Source: Klebsormidium nitens
Lineage: Eukaryota; Streptophyta; Klebsormidiophyceae; Klebsormidiales; Klebsormidiaceae
Direction: 5' to 3'
NCBI GenBank assembly: GCA_000708835.1
Contig: DF237330.1
Coordinates: 26,261-90,260, forward strand
Length of the DNA stretch: 64,000 nucleotides
The notes beneath the pieces are model-generated. The model made no database searches, had not been told where the DNA came from, and was given only the letters and a program-made list of their open reading frames with translations. The position numbers and the translations under genes are program-made. Below are positions 23,301-35,979 of the stretch, piece after piece. The stretch's first letter is position 1. Every line of letters begins with the position of its first letter.

Positions 23301-26035
23301 TTGAAAGCTCTTTTCAATAACGTACTTCTTTTCATCTTGCGAAGCTCGTACTTCTCGTTATAACTGGAGAATGAGTCCCCATGAGAACTTCTTAAGTCTA
23401 GGAAGCCCCTTTATGGAGCATACGGCACTATGAGAAGGACCAGGTTGAAGCAAGTAACTCTTTATGCAGCGAAAAGCTTTTTGACCAACATGTCATCCCG
23501 TCTCCAGGTAAACGGGAACAGCGTCCCCGTAAAAACGGTCCTTTGCAATGCCGACGTCGTTGAGATCCTGGAGTACGAGGGCGACAAGCGAAAGGCCTTC
23601 CGCCGACATCAGCAGTGGCTAAAGGACGCCAGAACGCGCAGCGCCCGGCACAAGCTGACGAAATACCTGCGCGAGACGGGCGTCACGCTCGGGGAGGAGT
23701 TAACCGGGGACTTGGTTAAGGAGTTTGTGTTAGAAGACGGGGCGGGGTCGTGGTCCGAACTGGTCGAGAGCAGCTCGTCCGGGGAAGACTCGGACGGCGT
23801 CTCGGACGGTGTGAAAAGGCGCGGGGCCGGTGTGAACGGGCACGGGGTGGAGTCGTTCGACACGCAGATAGACGAGGAGGAGAAACGGCTGCTCGCGCAA
23901 CGGATCGAAGAGGAGGAACGGCGGGTTAATGAACGGTTAGCGAGCAACGGGGCCGCATCCCCAAGCTCGAACGGGCGGGTTAAGGTAAACGGGTTTGCGC
24001 GGCCCGGGGGATCCCCCAAAGGAGAAAACGAAGCGGAAAACGAGGCGGGGGTGGTGTTCCGGGGGCATCAGCACCGGCAGCTGACGCAGTGGCACGAAGA
24101 GGGGGAGGCGAGCGTGATGTGGTTGGACGTCCGGTGTATGGACCGAAAAGGTGAGCCGCCTGCTTTTATCTGGTCGGCGAACGAGACCCGGTTCACAAAG
24201 AAAGGACCCGTTAGCATTGTCGATTGGCGAGACTCGGTCTGAAAAGGAAGGACCCGAGATTGTCAAGTGAGCGCCCGCTTGCATTCGGCGGAGAGGTCGT
24301 ACCGTAAGCTTGAATACCTGGATGTCAGGATTGCAGTTTTGTGTCTGCATGTAGTCCAGAAACTTAAAAGAAAGCTCAAGCGAGACCCGGGTGTCGGTGC
24401 TGAGAATAGAACCGCCGATCACGTATGAGCTTCTCAATGTGGACGTCTGCAAGCAAGACTGAAGCTTGCATGATTTTGTGTGTATGAAGTTCTGATGAAC
24501 TTACTGAAAGGTGGACTTGTCTGTCCATATTTTTACGACAAAAGAAGCACGAGTTACCTGCCTTAAGATCTGGTTGGGAAACGGAGGCCTATACGCAGGG
24601 GTTTCTTCTGCTATTCGAAAGAGTCTTCTGCTGTGCAGTAATTCTCCTCCCACCATCTTCCATTGTTTGCCCAAGTGCAAGCTTCGAACTCCGACCCCTT
24701 TTGATCCTTGCTCCCAGTCCCTAGTAGGATGAGCTTCACTTAAAGGGACGCGATAGTGGGTTCCCTCCCTGGCTGCAGCTCATCGAGCTTTTCTCTTTCT
24801 GAAAGATTGTCGTCAATGCAGTAGAGGCAGAACCATATCCAGGTTAAGTCTTCAAACCCTATCCATCACTCCGGAGGCCCTGAAATTGAAAGCCGCAATT
24901 CTCATCAATCACGACCGCAGTATTTGTCTGCGGCTCATGAAGGTTGACTTATTCTGGCCACAGGTCTTCTAGCGGACGTTTCTCAGATCCTGTCCGCATC
25001 CGGGTTCAGCATCAAATCCTACACCGGGCACACCGTCCGGGGGTACGGGATGATGCTGTTTGGGATCGAGCTGGAGGTCAGCCAGCAAACCAACGTGGAC
25101 AAGATGGTAAGCGCTTCTGTTCTCTAGGGTTTTGCCCTCAGGAGGGGTCGTCGGGGCCCGATTTTGTAGCGACACTTTTGCAGCATTTAGTGTCTGGTTT
25201 TTTGCCGCTGACGTCCAATTTGTGTCAAAACCAAGCCGTTGCCCTCATGTCCCTAACGGAAGGGTTATGCATCACTGATGCCCCGTGAATAGCCAACACA
25301 GAACTCTGTTGCTTGGGTTTGAGGTGGAGGTTTACCGGCACACCAACGTGACCACTATGGTTAGCGCTTGAGCGCTTGAGTCCTATTCTCAACACTTGTG
25401 TTTGTTTGGTCGCTAAGCCAGCGAATCTAGTACCCAACAGACAACTCTAACGTGGCCAAACCGGTACGCGATCAAGGCTATCATTGATTGCATTAGTTGT
25501 CGTACCTTTAAGGACGCTGTCTGTTTTGAGCCCGGAGGGTACCCACCGATGGTTCATTGGAAACGAAACGGTGAACGTCGAGTCCATTCCTGGACCCCGT
25601 TTTAGTTTCTGCGTTTGGGTTTGGGATGCAGCTTTGCCCGCAAAGTAATGGGAATCTCTGGTTTTGAATCTTGCTCTCTGCTTTTGCACTGGAGAGGAAA
25701 GTGCGAAACAGAAATAAGTGGTAAATCTCCACAAATCCCTCGTAGTTCCAGGTTGTACTGTATCTGCTTGATGGAATTTTTGGTAGGCATGCCCCCAAAG
25801 GGCTTAAGACGGTATGCTTGGTATGGTCAAAATGGTTGAAAGCACCTCATTGCTCGCAGTGGCCGGATTCGTGCAGAATTTTGCATCCTGGTTGGTCACC
25901 CGAAAGATCCTCACATTGTGGCAACTCCTTCCGCAGGCGACTGTGCTACAAGAAGTTCTGAGGGTCCAAAATGTGACCGGTTGGTACATCGGTTGCACGC
26001 TACGGCAAGCCTCGTTGATGTCGAAGAGCAAGTAG
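14322..26035 (+). CDS. RSH1: RSH1-type (p)ppGpp hydrolase (RelA/SpoT homologue; 14 exons, ~908 aa)
   Basis: This enzyme hydrolyses the alarmone (p)ppGpp; plant RSH1 acts in plastids. Phase-consistent exons: 14322-14367, 15185-15516, 16052-16117, 16544-16636, 17053-17286, 17742-17819, 18895-19106, 19722-19845, 20402-20638, 21301-21409, 22010-22320, 23508-24150, 24964-25106 and 25937-26035. Seen: a ~125-aa Arg/Ser-rich N-terminus suited to a transit peptide, an HD hydrolase with HP (aa 168), HDTVED (192) and ADRLHN (267), a pseudo-synthetase region (~356-510), TGS with NLPKGATVIDYAY (~565-640), an acidic linker and an ACT-like end (~800-905). The total length is close to land-plant RSH1. The synthetase core reads NIAQLRI where active enzymes have a D..G.RI pattern, so synthetase activity is probably absent, as known for RSH1. 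The least certain parts are exon 1 and the short last exon. Confidence 0.93.
18195..18894 (+). pseudogene. four tandem copies of the 5' half of RSH1 exon 7
   Basis: Copies begin after acceptor AGs at about 18195, 18399, 18566 and 18739; the real exon begins at 18895. Each starts with H(Y/H)IADETLRV or a close variant. The three nearest also carry a downstream ACTAATxGT stretch that resembles a branch point, so the unit is intron end plus exon start (period 156-204 bp). The first three have frameshifts. The copy at 18739 is intact and in frame for 52 codons through to the real exon, so its acceptor could be used. Confidence 0.88.
20225..20305 (+). pseudogene. decayed copy of the 5' end of RSH1 exon 9
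   Basis: About 80 bp match the start of the exon at 20402 (LRIILEPKP...), including the preceding GCAG acceptor. A frame error after the KPVAS equivalent brings a stop. It lies 177 bp upstream of the real acceptor. Confidence 0.8.
20742..20965 (+). pseudogene. two decayed copies of the 3' end of RSH1 exon 9
   Basis: Copies of the SLHTTLLP...LIPLEVQ end of the exon (20402-20638) occur at about 20742-20800 and 20894-20965. Both are still followed by GTAAG or GTAGG donors. The first has a small deletion. They lie in the downstream intron, whereas the copy of this exon's 5' end lies in the upstream intron. Confidence 0.82.
22420..22985 (+). pseudogene. four decayed copies of the 3' end of RSH1 exon 11
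   Basis: The exon at 22010-22320 ends QMANRMVGAK|GTGAGG. The same end plus donor recurs at about 22420-22490, 22575-22640, 22765-22812 and 22925-22975, each followed by GGTGAGG and GTG(C/T)G-type sequence. The flanking intron start (TTCTCGCTTCG...) is copied as well. Similarity to the TGS-coding exon shortens with distance. Confidence 0.85.
25295..25372 (+). pseudogene. decayed copy of the 3' end of RSH1 exon 13
   Basis: About 75 bp resemble the end of the ACT-coding exon (24964-25106), including CACCAACGTG and the donor-side GGTTAGCGCTTGAG, compared with GGTAAGCGCTTC of the real exon. The frame is broken. A fainter echo may exist near 25430-25470. Confidence 0.65.
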
Positions 26036-28050
26036 AAAAAGCATAGGAAAACGTGTTGATTGGTCTTGGTATGGCTTCCCGCACGCACCGAGATGCAAAC
26101 GTAATCCTCTGGTTGTACCTGTAAATATGAACGTGTTCATTGCTTTTGAAGACAACCATTCTAGCTTATGTCGCACAAGAGCGGTGTGTGTGCGGTCTGG
26201 ACCTGCTCATCCAGTGGATGAATTGGCGTCTCATCTCATCATGCGCGAACTTGGGGTAGGATACTCACGACCGCTGGTAAATTTTCCTATGCAGTCGCCA
26301 TGATCATTGCATGCCATGGATTGCCATGCAGTCAATGGATGCCAGGACGATCTGAGCCAGGCAACTGAGTCCAACTAAAAACAAGTAATTTGCACATTGA
26401 TTCGATCTCATGCAAGATGGCCTACATCAGCAGCAGCTGAGGGGAGTAGCATTAAATGTATCATATCATTCGCACTAATTACATATTGTCGGTCGTACTG
26501 AGTCTCTTAATTTTGGCAATGATTGTCGCGCTGCGCCATGCTTCTGGAGTGGGCCAGCGCATGCAGGCCGGCACTTGATTACGTCGTCCTTTTCGATCCA
26601 AGTGAAACACTTCGCCGTTACACTGCAAACTTTTATGCAGACTGGGGCGGCAATACGTGACTTGACGTGTTGACAAGATGAATGCATGCCTTATAGCACT
26701 AGGAAGCGACTCGGAATCGAAAGGTCTTGGGGAACGCTGAAGAAAGTCACTTGCAAGTAATACCGTACAGGCTGCTGCATGAAATGTTCTCGTTCTGATT
26801 AAGTATAGTCTGCTCAATAAGTCAACATTGCAGAATGTTGAGTAGCCGCCTGAGTCGGAGGCAAAGGTGACTTCGCGGGCAACTACTTTCTGGTGGTGGT
26901 GCGCGCTAGCTAGATAGTATAGATAGTCGCCGGCCGATTTGCATGCGGATGCTGTATAAGCAGCTAGCCGCCTAGAGTACCTGAAGTCTGGTCAATTGAA
27001 GAATGATCAACTCGAGTCGAAGCAAAAAGCATCATAAGACAGACCCATGTTTAAAGTCGATGCTTCTTCGAAACCCAAATCCAATGATCCTAGGAGCATC
27101 GGATGCTCGGATGCTAATTGGTTCAACACCTGGTGGACGACGGAACATTTAAGCGCCTAAGTACGTAAGTATAGTCTAAGTTGTCAAAGATAGCCCTAAA
27201 AGGGACGAGTTCTAAAGCTTGATGACGAGATACGAAGAGCATTCAGGATCCCAAATTGGGTACTAGGAATGAAGCGAAGAAAAGCGAAAAGAGGAAGCAC
27301 AATCTTTCCGAGCATTGAGTCAAGTCAGAACGGTGTTATGAGTTCTCAATCAATCCCGTGTACGGTAGGGCCGAGTTTAACCCGCGTACGCGTGTCCTCT
27401 GGGAATGGCGTGTTCTTGTCGCGGTGCGCGCGCGCCATATCATATCGCGCCTAAACCGTGACCGGTAGCGAGCAGTGCTTCGCCTTCTTATACCTGCGCG
27501 CAATATCGAGCTTAATCCATCAAATATTGCTATGAAGGGAACCCGTGATGTCTGGCCGTTTTCCTCCTCTTAAGCCAGCATGCAATTAAAATCTGAGGCC
27601 TCGTATAAATCAATCTGAGGCCATAGAAATGCATTCGAAGCTGGCTACGTCGGGCATTAGCGTACTGGAATAAGCCAGCTAGCGCCTTTTCCCGCCTTTG
27701 TGTCATAGATTCACTAGATAGATTGTTCCTGCGGCCTTTATCACATGCTGGTGAAAGTGAATCCTTATGGCAGAAGTTTCCAATGACGTACCTGCCAGTG
27801 GAGAGGGAGGAAAGATTGGGAATCGTAAGAAAATCTCGGTCAGGTCTTGGTCTTGTTGGCCGGGGTCTTCTGACTTGTGCCAGAGTCGCCGGACATAACA
27901 TGCCAGGGTACCCGGTACGCGTATACCTGATGACCACTGAGGGAGGGGCGGTCACTCTCTTAGTGGTGGAATATAGCCGCGTCCGCTCCTTCGCAGCAAG
28001 GACCCTGAGCCTCGACTCGTCACGAAACTCCCCAAAGTGTGGATCCTGTA
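26036..28050. other. gene-poor stretch downstream of RSH1
   Basis: No exon chain, RNA gene or clear repeat was recognised across this 2 kb. Open frames such as the one at 27723-28217 show no family resemblance. The stretch presumably contains the RSH1 3' UTR near its left end. Confidence 0.5.
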
Positions 28051-28335
28051 CATTCACGTATCAAAACCGTACACACCGTGTTCGTGTACGCCTTGTGTAC
28101 GAGGCTGATGCAGGGCCTGTGACACGTGTACGAGATCGGCATGTCGTACCCGGCGTGCACAGGAGAGGCATGGTGCTGTCCGTATGCAGCTCATGTACCA
28201 GAATGACATGCGAATGATGCAAGCTGATGTGGCCGAGTCCCGGCCGTGCCGAACTTGTACACGTTTTGCACACAAAACGTGCAGTTCTGACGTGCCCACT
28301 GTCCGGGCTGACACGTTCGATAAATAGCTTCACGA
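28050..28335. repeat. GTAC-rich motif cluster with a short palindrome
   Basis: GTACAC, TGTACG, CGTGTACG and similar words recur many times in under 300 bp. At about 28262-28281 a perfect 8-bp inverted repeat, ACGTTTTG/CAAAACGT, surrounds CACA. The cluster lies about 0.35 kb beyond the transposase stop codon, where CACTA-like elements carry subterminal transposase-binding repeats. A role in transposition is inferred only. Confidence 0.45.
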
Positions 28336-28687
28336 GGAGTTCCTACGTTGTACGCTTACATCCTTTATCAGACAGTAAACAGACTTCGTTCTTTGTAAGC
28401 AATCGAGGGCTGGTTTTTGATAAGGTGGGCGGCACGGAAACATCCATTCGATGCAACTCAGCTTGTACAAGGTGCAATGGTCCAGAATCCATTCACGCTT
28501 GAATCATTGATTCACTTTGATGTGGCACCTGACGCCGGGCTGAAACGGAGCCAAACCGGGACACATATCGAAAAACTTGCAGCATGATTTGAGAGAAGGG
28601 AGCGCCAGGAAGGTCCACGAACCGATTAATGTACAAAGGAGCCACCTTGCGAGCCTGCAACGTAGCTTCGTTGTCTTATGATTCTGA

Positions 28688-31600
28688 TCAGGACTCGACT
28701 TTGTACCACTTGAATCGACTCAAGTAGAAGCTTTCCCCTGAGTCGTCAGCGAAATCCGGAGCTATGTACACCATTCGCAGGATGCTATCCAACTCAATGA
28801 CGTCGTAGAAGTCTTTTTGCTGTCCACCGGAGGTATACTTCTCCCACTTCAATTGCCTGCAAGTCCTTGCATCGAGTCTGTCCGAACCGTTTGCCCTCTT
28901 TTGTACCTTGTAGTATCGAACAAACGCAAGCTCTCTGGTCTTTCCGTGCTGATCGACCAGAGAAAACAAGAGTCGGAGTTGCCCGTAATACTCTGGCCCT
29001 TCCGGGTCATCTTCGGCCGCTTTGATTGCCACGTCGTTGTAGTACGGCCGCTCATCGCTGAATGAGACCGCCGCGCGGGCGTGCATCACCGTCGGCTGGA
29101 AGCGCGCTCCAATACCTGGAGCGATAGCGGCAGCGTTCGCCACGTGCACCTGGCAAATGGTTGTGAAGCGGTCAATGAGCAAAATGACCGGAATAGATCC
29201 AGGTTTACAAGAAACGGAACGAATCTTGGAAGCCAGACGTGTCAAACTCAGCTCTTTCATTCAAGGGTCATCGCTTTGGATTCGGTTGCAGCCTTCGCAC
29301 TCAGCCTTCGCACTCAGTGATGTCCTAGAAGTCAGTTAGAAACACGGGAACGGACTTCGATTCGAACCGGTCGAAGATAGAGAGCGCCGCGGTTCAATCG
29401 AAGGAAAAGTCTATAGAGAAATCTGTAAAGTACTGCTTCAAGTCCACAAATGCAAGGAATTACACTACTTCATTTCCAGGCCAGATTTGCAACCAATTCT
29501 TTATGCCTTCTGTGACTGGTCATCAGCTTCTACCAAAAAAAACCTACCTCGGAATTCAGGCAATTGGGCTGGTTTACTAGCAAGGCACCACCTCCTCGCA
29601 CGCCGTGAAGCCCGCCCGCCAAGAAGACACGTGTACGTCGCTCCAGCTGTCGCAGCTCCGGTTGCGCTGCAACCCGAGCAGCAACAATATCGCGCGTCTC
29701 TGTGGAGCGGGGCAGGTCGGTGGCGGTCTCCACTCCGCCTGGCTGCAGCCATGCCCATTTGAAGGTCGTTCGGGTACTTTGAAGTGTGTGTCCGACAGCC
29801 AAGGCCTGCAAACAAAACTAATCCAGTTACATGGTCACGAAACGGACGCCGGAAGACTGCCTATCAGGTTGTTACCTGTTTGCAGGAAGAAGCTGCCGCA
29901 AAATGCATCCAGCGCAAGACCCACATTGAAGGAGAAGTAGAGCCGTGCACCGGGCGACGTGTTCTTTCAACGCCCACGTGGCCAGCGACTTTAGTGACCG
30001 ACAAAATGGGCTCCTTTGAAAAGGTTCAGGAATGTTCCGTCACAATCCTGGTCACTCGCAAGAATGGTCGTGAAATCAACGAGGCCAGACAAACAAAAGC
30101 AAAGAGGTTGATGGAATGAGGGGTTCTTGTCCAAAATCTCTGCATAAACTTCGCTCAGTTGATGCAAGCGTCTTGAAAGCATCTTCTCAGAAAGCCAGCC
30201 AGAAATAAAGTATACGGGTTCAAGGGAGGCTCACCTGCCGGGAAACCACGGTCTGGTGCCGAACTTTGGGAGGGTCCCGCACGAAACTGCCTCCGTAAAA
30301 GGAAATGCGGTCCGATATGTTTTCCCGTCGTTGATTGTGGCGAACAATCTGCAGAAGATGCGAAGTACTTCTTGAGACAGAATTGCAGAATCACAGAATC
30401 CCAGAATCACCGCCTCTGCACATGACATTTACGTTCTAGCTTCGAGTTCCCCAATAGCATTTTAAAGCGACAAAGCCCTCACAGCACGACTTAGTCCTGA
30501 GAAGATCGAAACCGACAACGGTAGGAGGAAGCGCAAACGACCAAGCCTCACTGATGCGAGAGTGGAAGCAAAAGAAACGCTCAGCACGACTTCCCAGATG
30601 TAAAACTCCTACGGCGAAGCCGGTGATCTTGAGCGTGGGGAATCTGCTCACGTGTCAGCAAGCTCAATCAGACTGAGTTAAATGTCGAAGCACATCGTCG
30701 GAGGGATACGAAACTTACGGCTCAGAATCAGAATTTGTTCACAGAGGAGTAGGCATGTTAGCAGAAAAGCGGAAAAGCGGAAAGAGGGAACAACGGACAG
30801 CGAGTAGTGGTCCTGAAAACGTGGCCGCAAGAGCAGCGACTGAAAGGAAATTCCGTTTCTGCTCCGTTGCACATGGGATTCGCAGGACACCGGTGGCCGG
30901 AAGCTGAAAGGCCACAGCGAAAACTCCTCAAGATAGAGACGGCTGGTGGCAACTTCACCAGCCATCTCGGATGGATTGAAGGGAGCTCCGTTACAAGAAT
31001 AGAACTGACACTTGCGGCGAGACCGAATGTTACGGAAGAGGTTCATTGCCACGGTGACGGACTTACGTAGGATTGCGTTTTCTCGATCGCAATGGTGGGC
31101 GGGAAGTCCGATGAAAAACAAGATCTTGAATTAAAGAAGGATCCAAGTTTACATAGTTACCTGTCCCTCTGCGTTTCTCTTGTTCGACATTCTGTACGGC
31201 TTTTTGGACGTTTGGCCGTGGAAGCTTTCTCCCGAATCCGTGTCCAGGTGCTTGAGCAAGCCGTTCTGCCAGATGTTGTCGGGATAGTGCGGGATCTGGT
31301 GGAACTTAATAAAGTTCCACTCGGACTTCTGGTATTCGCCGAAGGTATCAAGAGCGGATTGTCCGAATCTGAACGAGGAATTAAGTCCGCCCTTCAATTG
31401 AGGACATTAACAAAGCGTTTATGACCAGAAACTGATCATCAGATCAACGTTGGGGTCTCTCGGGAAGCTTCGAAAACTCGATCTCTAGGATGTCTTCGAA
31501 AGGAAGGCTGGGCACACAGAATGGCTGAGAATTTGCCGCCAAACATGCATTTTCAAATAGAGAAGCGTGTCTGGACGCACCAGTTTTGGCTTCCACACTG

Positions 31601-34600
31601 ATCGGCCACTGATTGAGCAAGAGAGCAAGGAGCTCGGCAGGTCCTTAGCAATGATTGTTCAAGTAAAAGAGTGCTCAGAGAAGCGTTTTTAAGTTTCACC
31701 TGAGTCCCAGCTCTCGACACTCCTCCAGGCTCTTCTCGGTGTGGTACTGAGGGCGGTTGCGGCAGGTAAGCAGCATGTACCAGTCCAAGAAGCTGACGAA
31801 AACGTCGGTGACAGGATCACTGCCGTTGACTTCTTCGAACAACCCATTGATGGCAAAGACGAAGACCTGCTCGTGTTGATTGTGCGAGAATCAGAAAAGA
31901 CAAATGTGACGCTGAAATGGTGCAAGTCATGGAAGACATGTCACACCGGCCCCGACCTCCTCAAGATATTTTTGTTGTAGATATAAGTTTGAACGTTGAG
32001 ATCGCTTGTTCGGACACAAAAACACAAAGCCTTGCTTTGTCACAAGCAATCAACCATTCAAAACTTTGTGACAGCAGAAGCAGTGATCACAGCTTTGAAC
32101 CTTGTTACCGAGCTTTGCGATCGAGCCTGTTTTGGTTACATGTACTTCTTGAAGAAGGGACTCTGCAACCTGATCATTTGCCCGCTTCTCTCCATCAAAA
32201 CTTTTCGAGCTGAGACGACCATGAGAAAGATAAGAAATCAGTCAGGAGTCGGAGGTTCCAGCTTGTCCTAATAAAAGCTTCGCTAAAGTACCTATTGTAA
32301 ACTCGAAGATGACTTGCCTGCATCACGTTGCGTTGCTCAAAAGCTTTAAATTTCTTCGTGCTTCGCACGTATCTTCCTCGGCCAGGGACACGGAAGCCTG
32401 GGAATCGTGGCATCGATCGAAGGCGGGAGTCGATAAGCCTGAGCTTGCGAGCGCCTTCTCGTGGGCTGTACTTGGCCTTCACGTACTCACGTAATGCGTT
32501 CAAAAGATGGACCCATAAGCCGAGATCGATGCCATGGAGTGTGTCGGGGGCGAACGCATTGAAGCTATTGCGAAGTTCAGATGGCACCTCTGGAACCAGA
32601 TCCGTGAAGAAGTCCCAGAGAGGCCCCTGCCAGGTGAAAAGGTTTTCCAATCAACCCTTGCCGCGGTTTTGAATGTAACCACTCGCCGGTCGTCTTCCTC
32701 AACGACCCCTCCAAAAGTGAAAACTTCATCATTGGCTCCAACCTAAGTAGAATTTTAATTTGCAGACGGATGCAAAGCCTGAAGAGCGGCAACAACAGTC
32801 GGACAAACGCTCTCGACGGCGAGAAGATTTCTTGCACTTTTGAACATTTGACTCGTTTTGCGCCGGGTACGCCTGCGTTGTCACATTGCCAGGCCTAGCT
32901 TTAGAGCTGTAGCCTGTGACTTTCAAACTTGACCTATAAAGTGTGGACACTTACCTTCATGGCAATCGGAACACCAGCGTCCTCTAGCAGCTTCTTTGCC
33001 CGAGCAATCTCTTGTCGGTTTCCGGCCAACTCGACGGACTTAAAATGCTCAATGACGCGCCTTGTGAAGACCTCAGTGCGCGCTTTAAAGTTCACATCCA
33101 AAGCATTCAGGCGGGACGGAGCAGCTAAGCATTGCAGGCAACGCCCACTTCGCACAAAGGCAACGTAGTAATGTTCCTGAAGGTCGGCAACGTAGGAGTG
33201 CAGATATGGAAACACGCAGACACGCGCCCCATAGGGGTCGGTCATCCACACTCCCCTGCAGATGGGAGGAAACAAGACCGCTTCAGTACTGTGGACACAG
33301 AGTAGAGTCTCTCGATTGGCGCTTGAGAACACGGTAGACTGTCGGTCCCCCTCACACCCGTTCTGGTTACGTGTAGAACGCGCTTCACAGCCCCGTGAAA
33401 CACCCGACAGAATTTTGATCAGCCCCAGGTCTTTTAGATGCCTCCAGCACTCCATTCAAGGTGCGCGCTGGAAGCATTGGATTTCTAGAGACTCTCTCCA
33501 GCCAATGTTGGACAGTCCCCGGGCTGTTGATCGAGGCTCTGGACAGCGCTCAAGTTTAGTGGCACGCTGGACGAGGCTCACAGCCCGGAGGAATTACCAC
33601 TCTCCAATAGCCCCGGGCTATGAGTTGCTTACTAACTTGGCAGCGCGCGCTGGTCCGCTGGATCTGGACATTAGCAGCCCGGGGGAACAATCCTTCCTGC
33701 CGTGAATTGATCAGACATAATCTTTTTATGAGGAAACAGCCCCTCAGAACCTGCTCACCTTGAGCTTGCCTCCTTGAGAGGAGTTAACCAAAGTGTTAAC
33801 TGTTGGTACATGAGGAACATCTTCCGGCTCGTCCAATTGACGGTGTCTCGTATCAGCCCTGAAGAGACGAAGATGCCTTGCAAACAGTCAATGGCCAAGC
33901 TTTACGGTCTTTGAAAGATTGGGTGCCCAAGTTCTGCTTGAATTTGATGGCGTAACTGCATTTTTTTGAACAGTCGGATTCTATAAAAGACAAACCGTAA
34001 GAGGAGGCTTTCTCAAAGAACATTGACAAACCACAGTCCTTGCGAAAAAAGACAATTAACATCATTCTCCAATCTGCTGGATGACGAGCCGACTTCCAAA
34101 TTTTAGCCGAATCCAATCAGAAGGAAAGCGCACCATGCCAAAGTAGCTAGCATAGCAAATTGACCTCAATGCTTACCATGCTCTGGCTGCTCTTTGAGCT
34201 GTGCAAAGTAAGCTGCCAGCTCGGACCCAACTCCGAGGCGCCGTTGCATCTCGAGATCAGCATTTTTGATGGCCAGGAGCCCGGCCCAGCCAGATGTGTG
34301 CAAGTCATTGGAGACAGCAGTCTTGTCGCTATACGGAGAGACCGCGAGTAGCACCGCATCCTCTGGAATATACTTCTGAGACAAAAGACAAAACGCATAA
34401 GTTCGGTCTAGTGGACGCGAAGCTCATACCGCAGGATGGGCATTGACAGCCTAGCAGGATTGCGCTGAATCGAGGTCGACTCGGCTGAGATCTACAGCCT
34501 CCATCCAGACTAAGCACGCTACCAGATCACCAAGACATCGTACCATGGCCAACACCATGTTCCAAGTGACCCAGATGCTTCAGCAACAGCCTTCTGTTTG

Positions 34601-35979
34601 CAGATTACTTCAAAAGCTAGGCCATCGAAGTGCAAAAGAGGAGTTCATGAAGAAGGGAAGGACTTGTTTACCTGGAGGTTTATCATCTTCTCAGCGGACG
34701 AGGCATCTGTTATACAACGGTCTCCCGCATTGTTGAATTCTTTCCGCGCGCTGAGTTTTATATGGCCACGCAGTTCGGGATTAGCGAACATCCTTCGTAG
34801 CAGCTCAATAGGATCTTTGCGGCGGAACCAAAGGTCTTGGTGATCAGAAGGGAGCCTCATGTTTTCCACAATAAAGCCCTGCAACCAGGAACGGAATTAT
34901 TCGAGCACCATGCCTCAACGATGAACAATATCAGCTGCGCAAAGGCTTGCTTTGGGAATCAGAGTGTCACAAAAGTGCCTCAACTTGAGGATTAAGTGCC
35001 CCTGCTTGTCAGAGAGACATTTTGCACAACTCTTGGTGTCTTTGCTAGAGGATGTAAAATAGAAAAAGGGGACTCTGAATCTGGTCCCAACACATCACTA
35101 AAAATAAAGAACAAGCTGGAGCTGACAACCTTGTGGAGTTTTTGAGCTGCAACATGAGCCAGTTCTGAGCAGCATGCGGTGCCATCAGAACAGACAGCTC
35201 AAAAGAAACAAAGACCTGCTCACCTCGCTGTCCACATGAGGGGTGTCCTGATACTTCCTCAATTCTCTTGAGTTTGAGAACGCTGCCCTCCACTCCTCTT
35301 GGTTAAAGTCTGGATGTAAAAGAATGCGCAAGAGCCAGTCTGCCTCGCTGTTGGAAGACCCGCTGCCCTGACCATTGTTTGTGAGGAAGTTTGCAACCTC
35401 CACTGAGGTTTTAAATCCCCGAGGCACAGCGTCATCATCTGGCTCAGGGTGCGGGCCGTTGCCGCCCCCACCACCAAGCCTATCATGGGACTTGAGCCAC
35501 TCTTCTGGATCAAAAGGAAGCAAGGGTCTAGGAGCCTCAAAACCATCTTCAGCAGCAGAGAAGGGGTCTCTGTCCTCGTCCGAGCTGGATTCTGAAGCGG
35601 AGCTGCTAGATTCATCGTCGCTAAGCTCAAAATCATTGGCAGCTGCAGCCCCAGAGTTTTGTTCAGGCTCATGGTCTAGGGGGTCTGATCGGAAGCTTTG
35701 TTGATCTAAAGACTGGCTGGCTGCAGGAGGGGTGCCTAAGGGATGCACTGAACCAGCGGGCGCTTGACCCTGTTGGCGATCAGCAGCGATGCGAGCTGCC
35801 GCCTCCGGAACTTCTGGCCTATCTTGCACTAGCTGTTGTGGTGGGTGCCAGCCATCAGGCAATCCACCTTGTCCACATGCTCCAAGGCCCCGTCGATGGT
35901 TGCCGAGACTCTGAGAAGTGTCAAACTTTTTTCCACAAATTGGGCAGGGGAAATTGCTGTCCATGGCAATTAGGTCCAA
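28688..35979 (-). CDS. Plavaka/CMC-like DNA transposase, multi-exon, apparently intact
   Basis: This is a large DNA-transposon protein. Phase-consistent exons: 35979-35224, 34878-34672, 34375-34177, 33858-33759, 33255-32955, 32626-32318, 31866-31700, 31377-31161 and last 29149-28688. Exons between 31161 and 29149 are not fully resolved; candidates are 31124-31067, 30348-30235 and a piece near 29.58-29.78 kb. Seen: an N-terminal C2H2 finger (CPICGKKF...GNHRRGLGACG), an acidic Ser/Asp linker, SDKTAVSND, GVWMTDPYGARVCVFPYLHSY, CLQCLAAP, APDTLHGIDLGLWVH, FLDWYMLL, NFIKFHQIPHYPDNIW and a C-terminal block ending in LDSILRMVYIAPDF. This order resembles Plavaka-type transposases known mainly from fungi. 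One intron uses a GC donor (CAG|GCAAGT at 32317). No stop interrupts the resolved exons. Terminal inverted repeats were not identified. Confidence 0.8.

Noticed and set aside
27723-28217. 164-codon open frame, plus strand
   Set aside because: There is no family resemblance, and it runs into the GTAC-rich repeat cluster, whose low complexity explains its length.
31996-32271. 91-codon plus-strand open frame within the transposase gene
   Set aside because: It is antisense to the intron between transposase exons 6 and 7, with no partner exon and no known motif.
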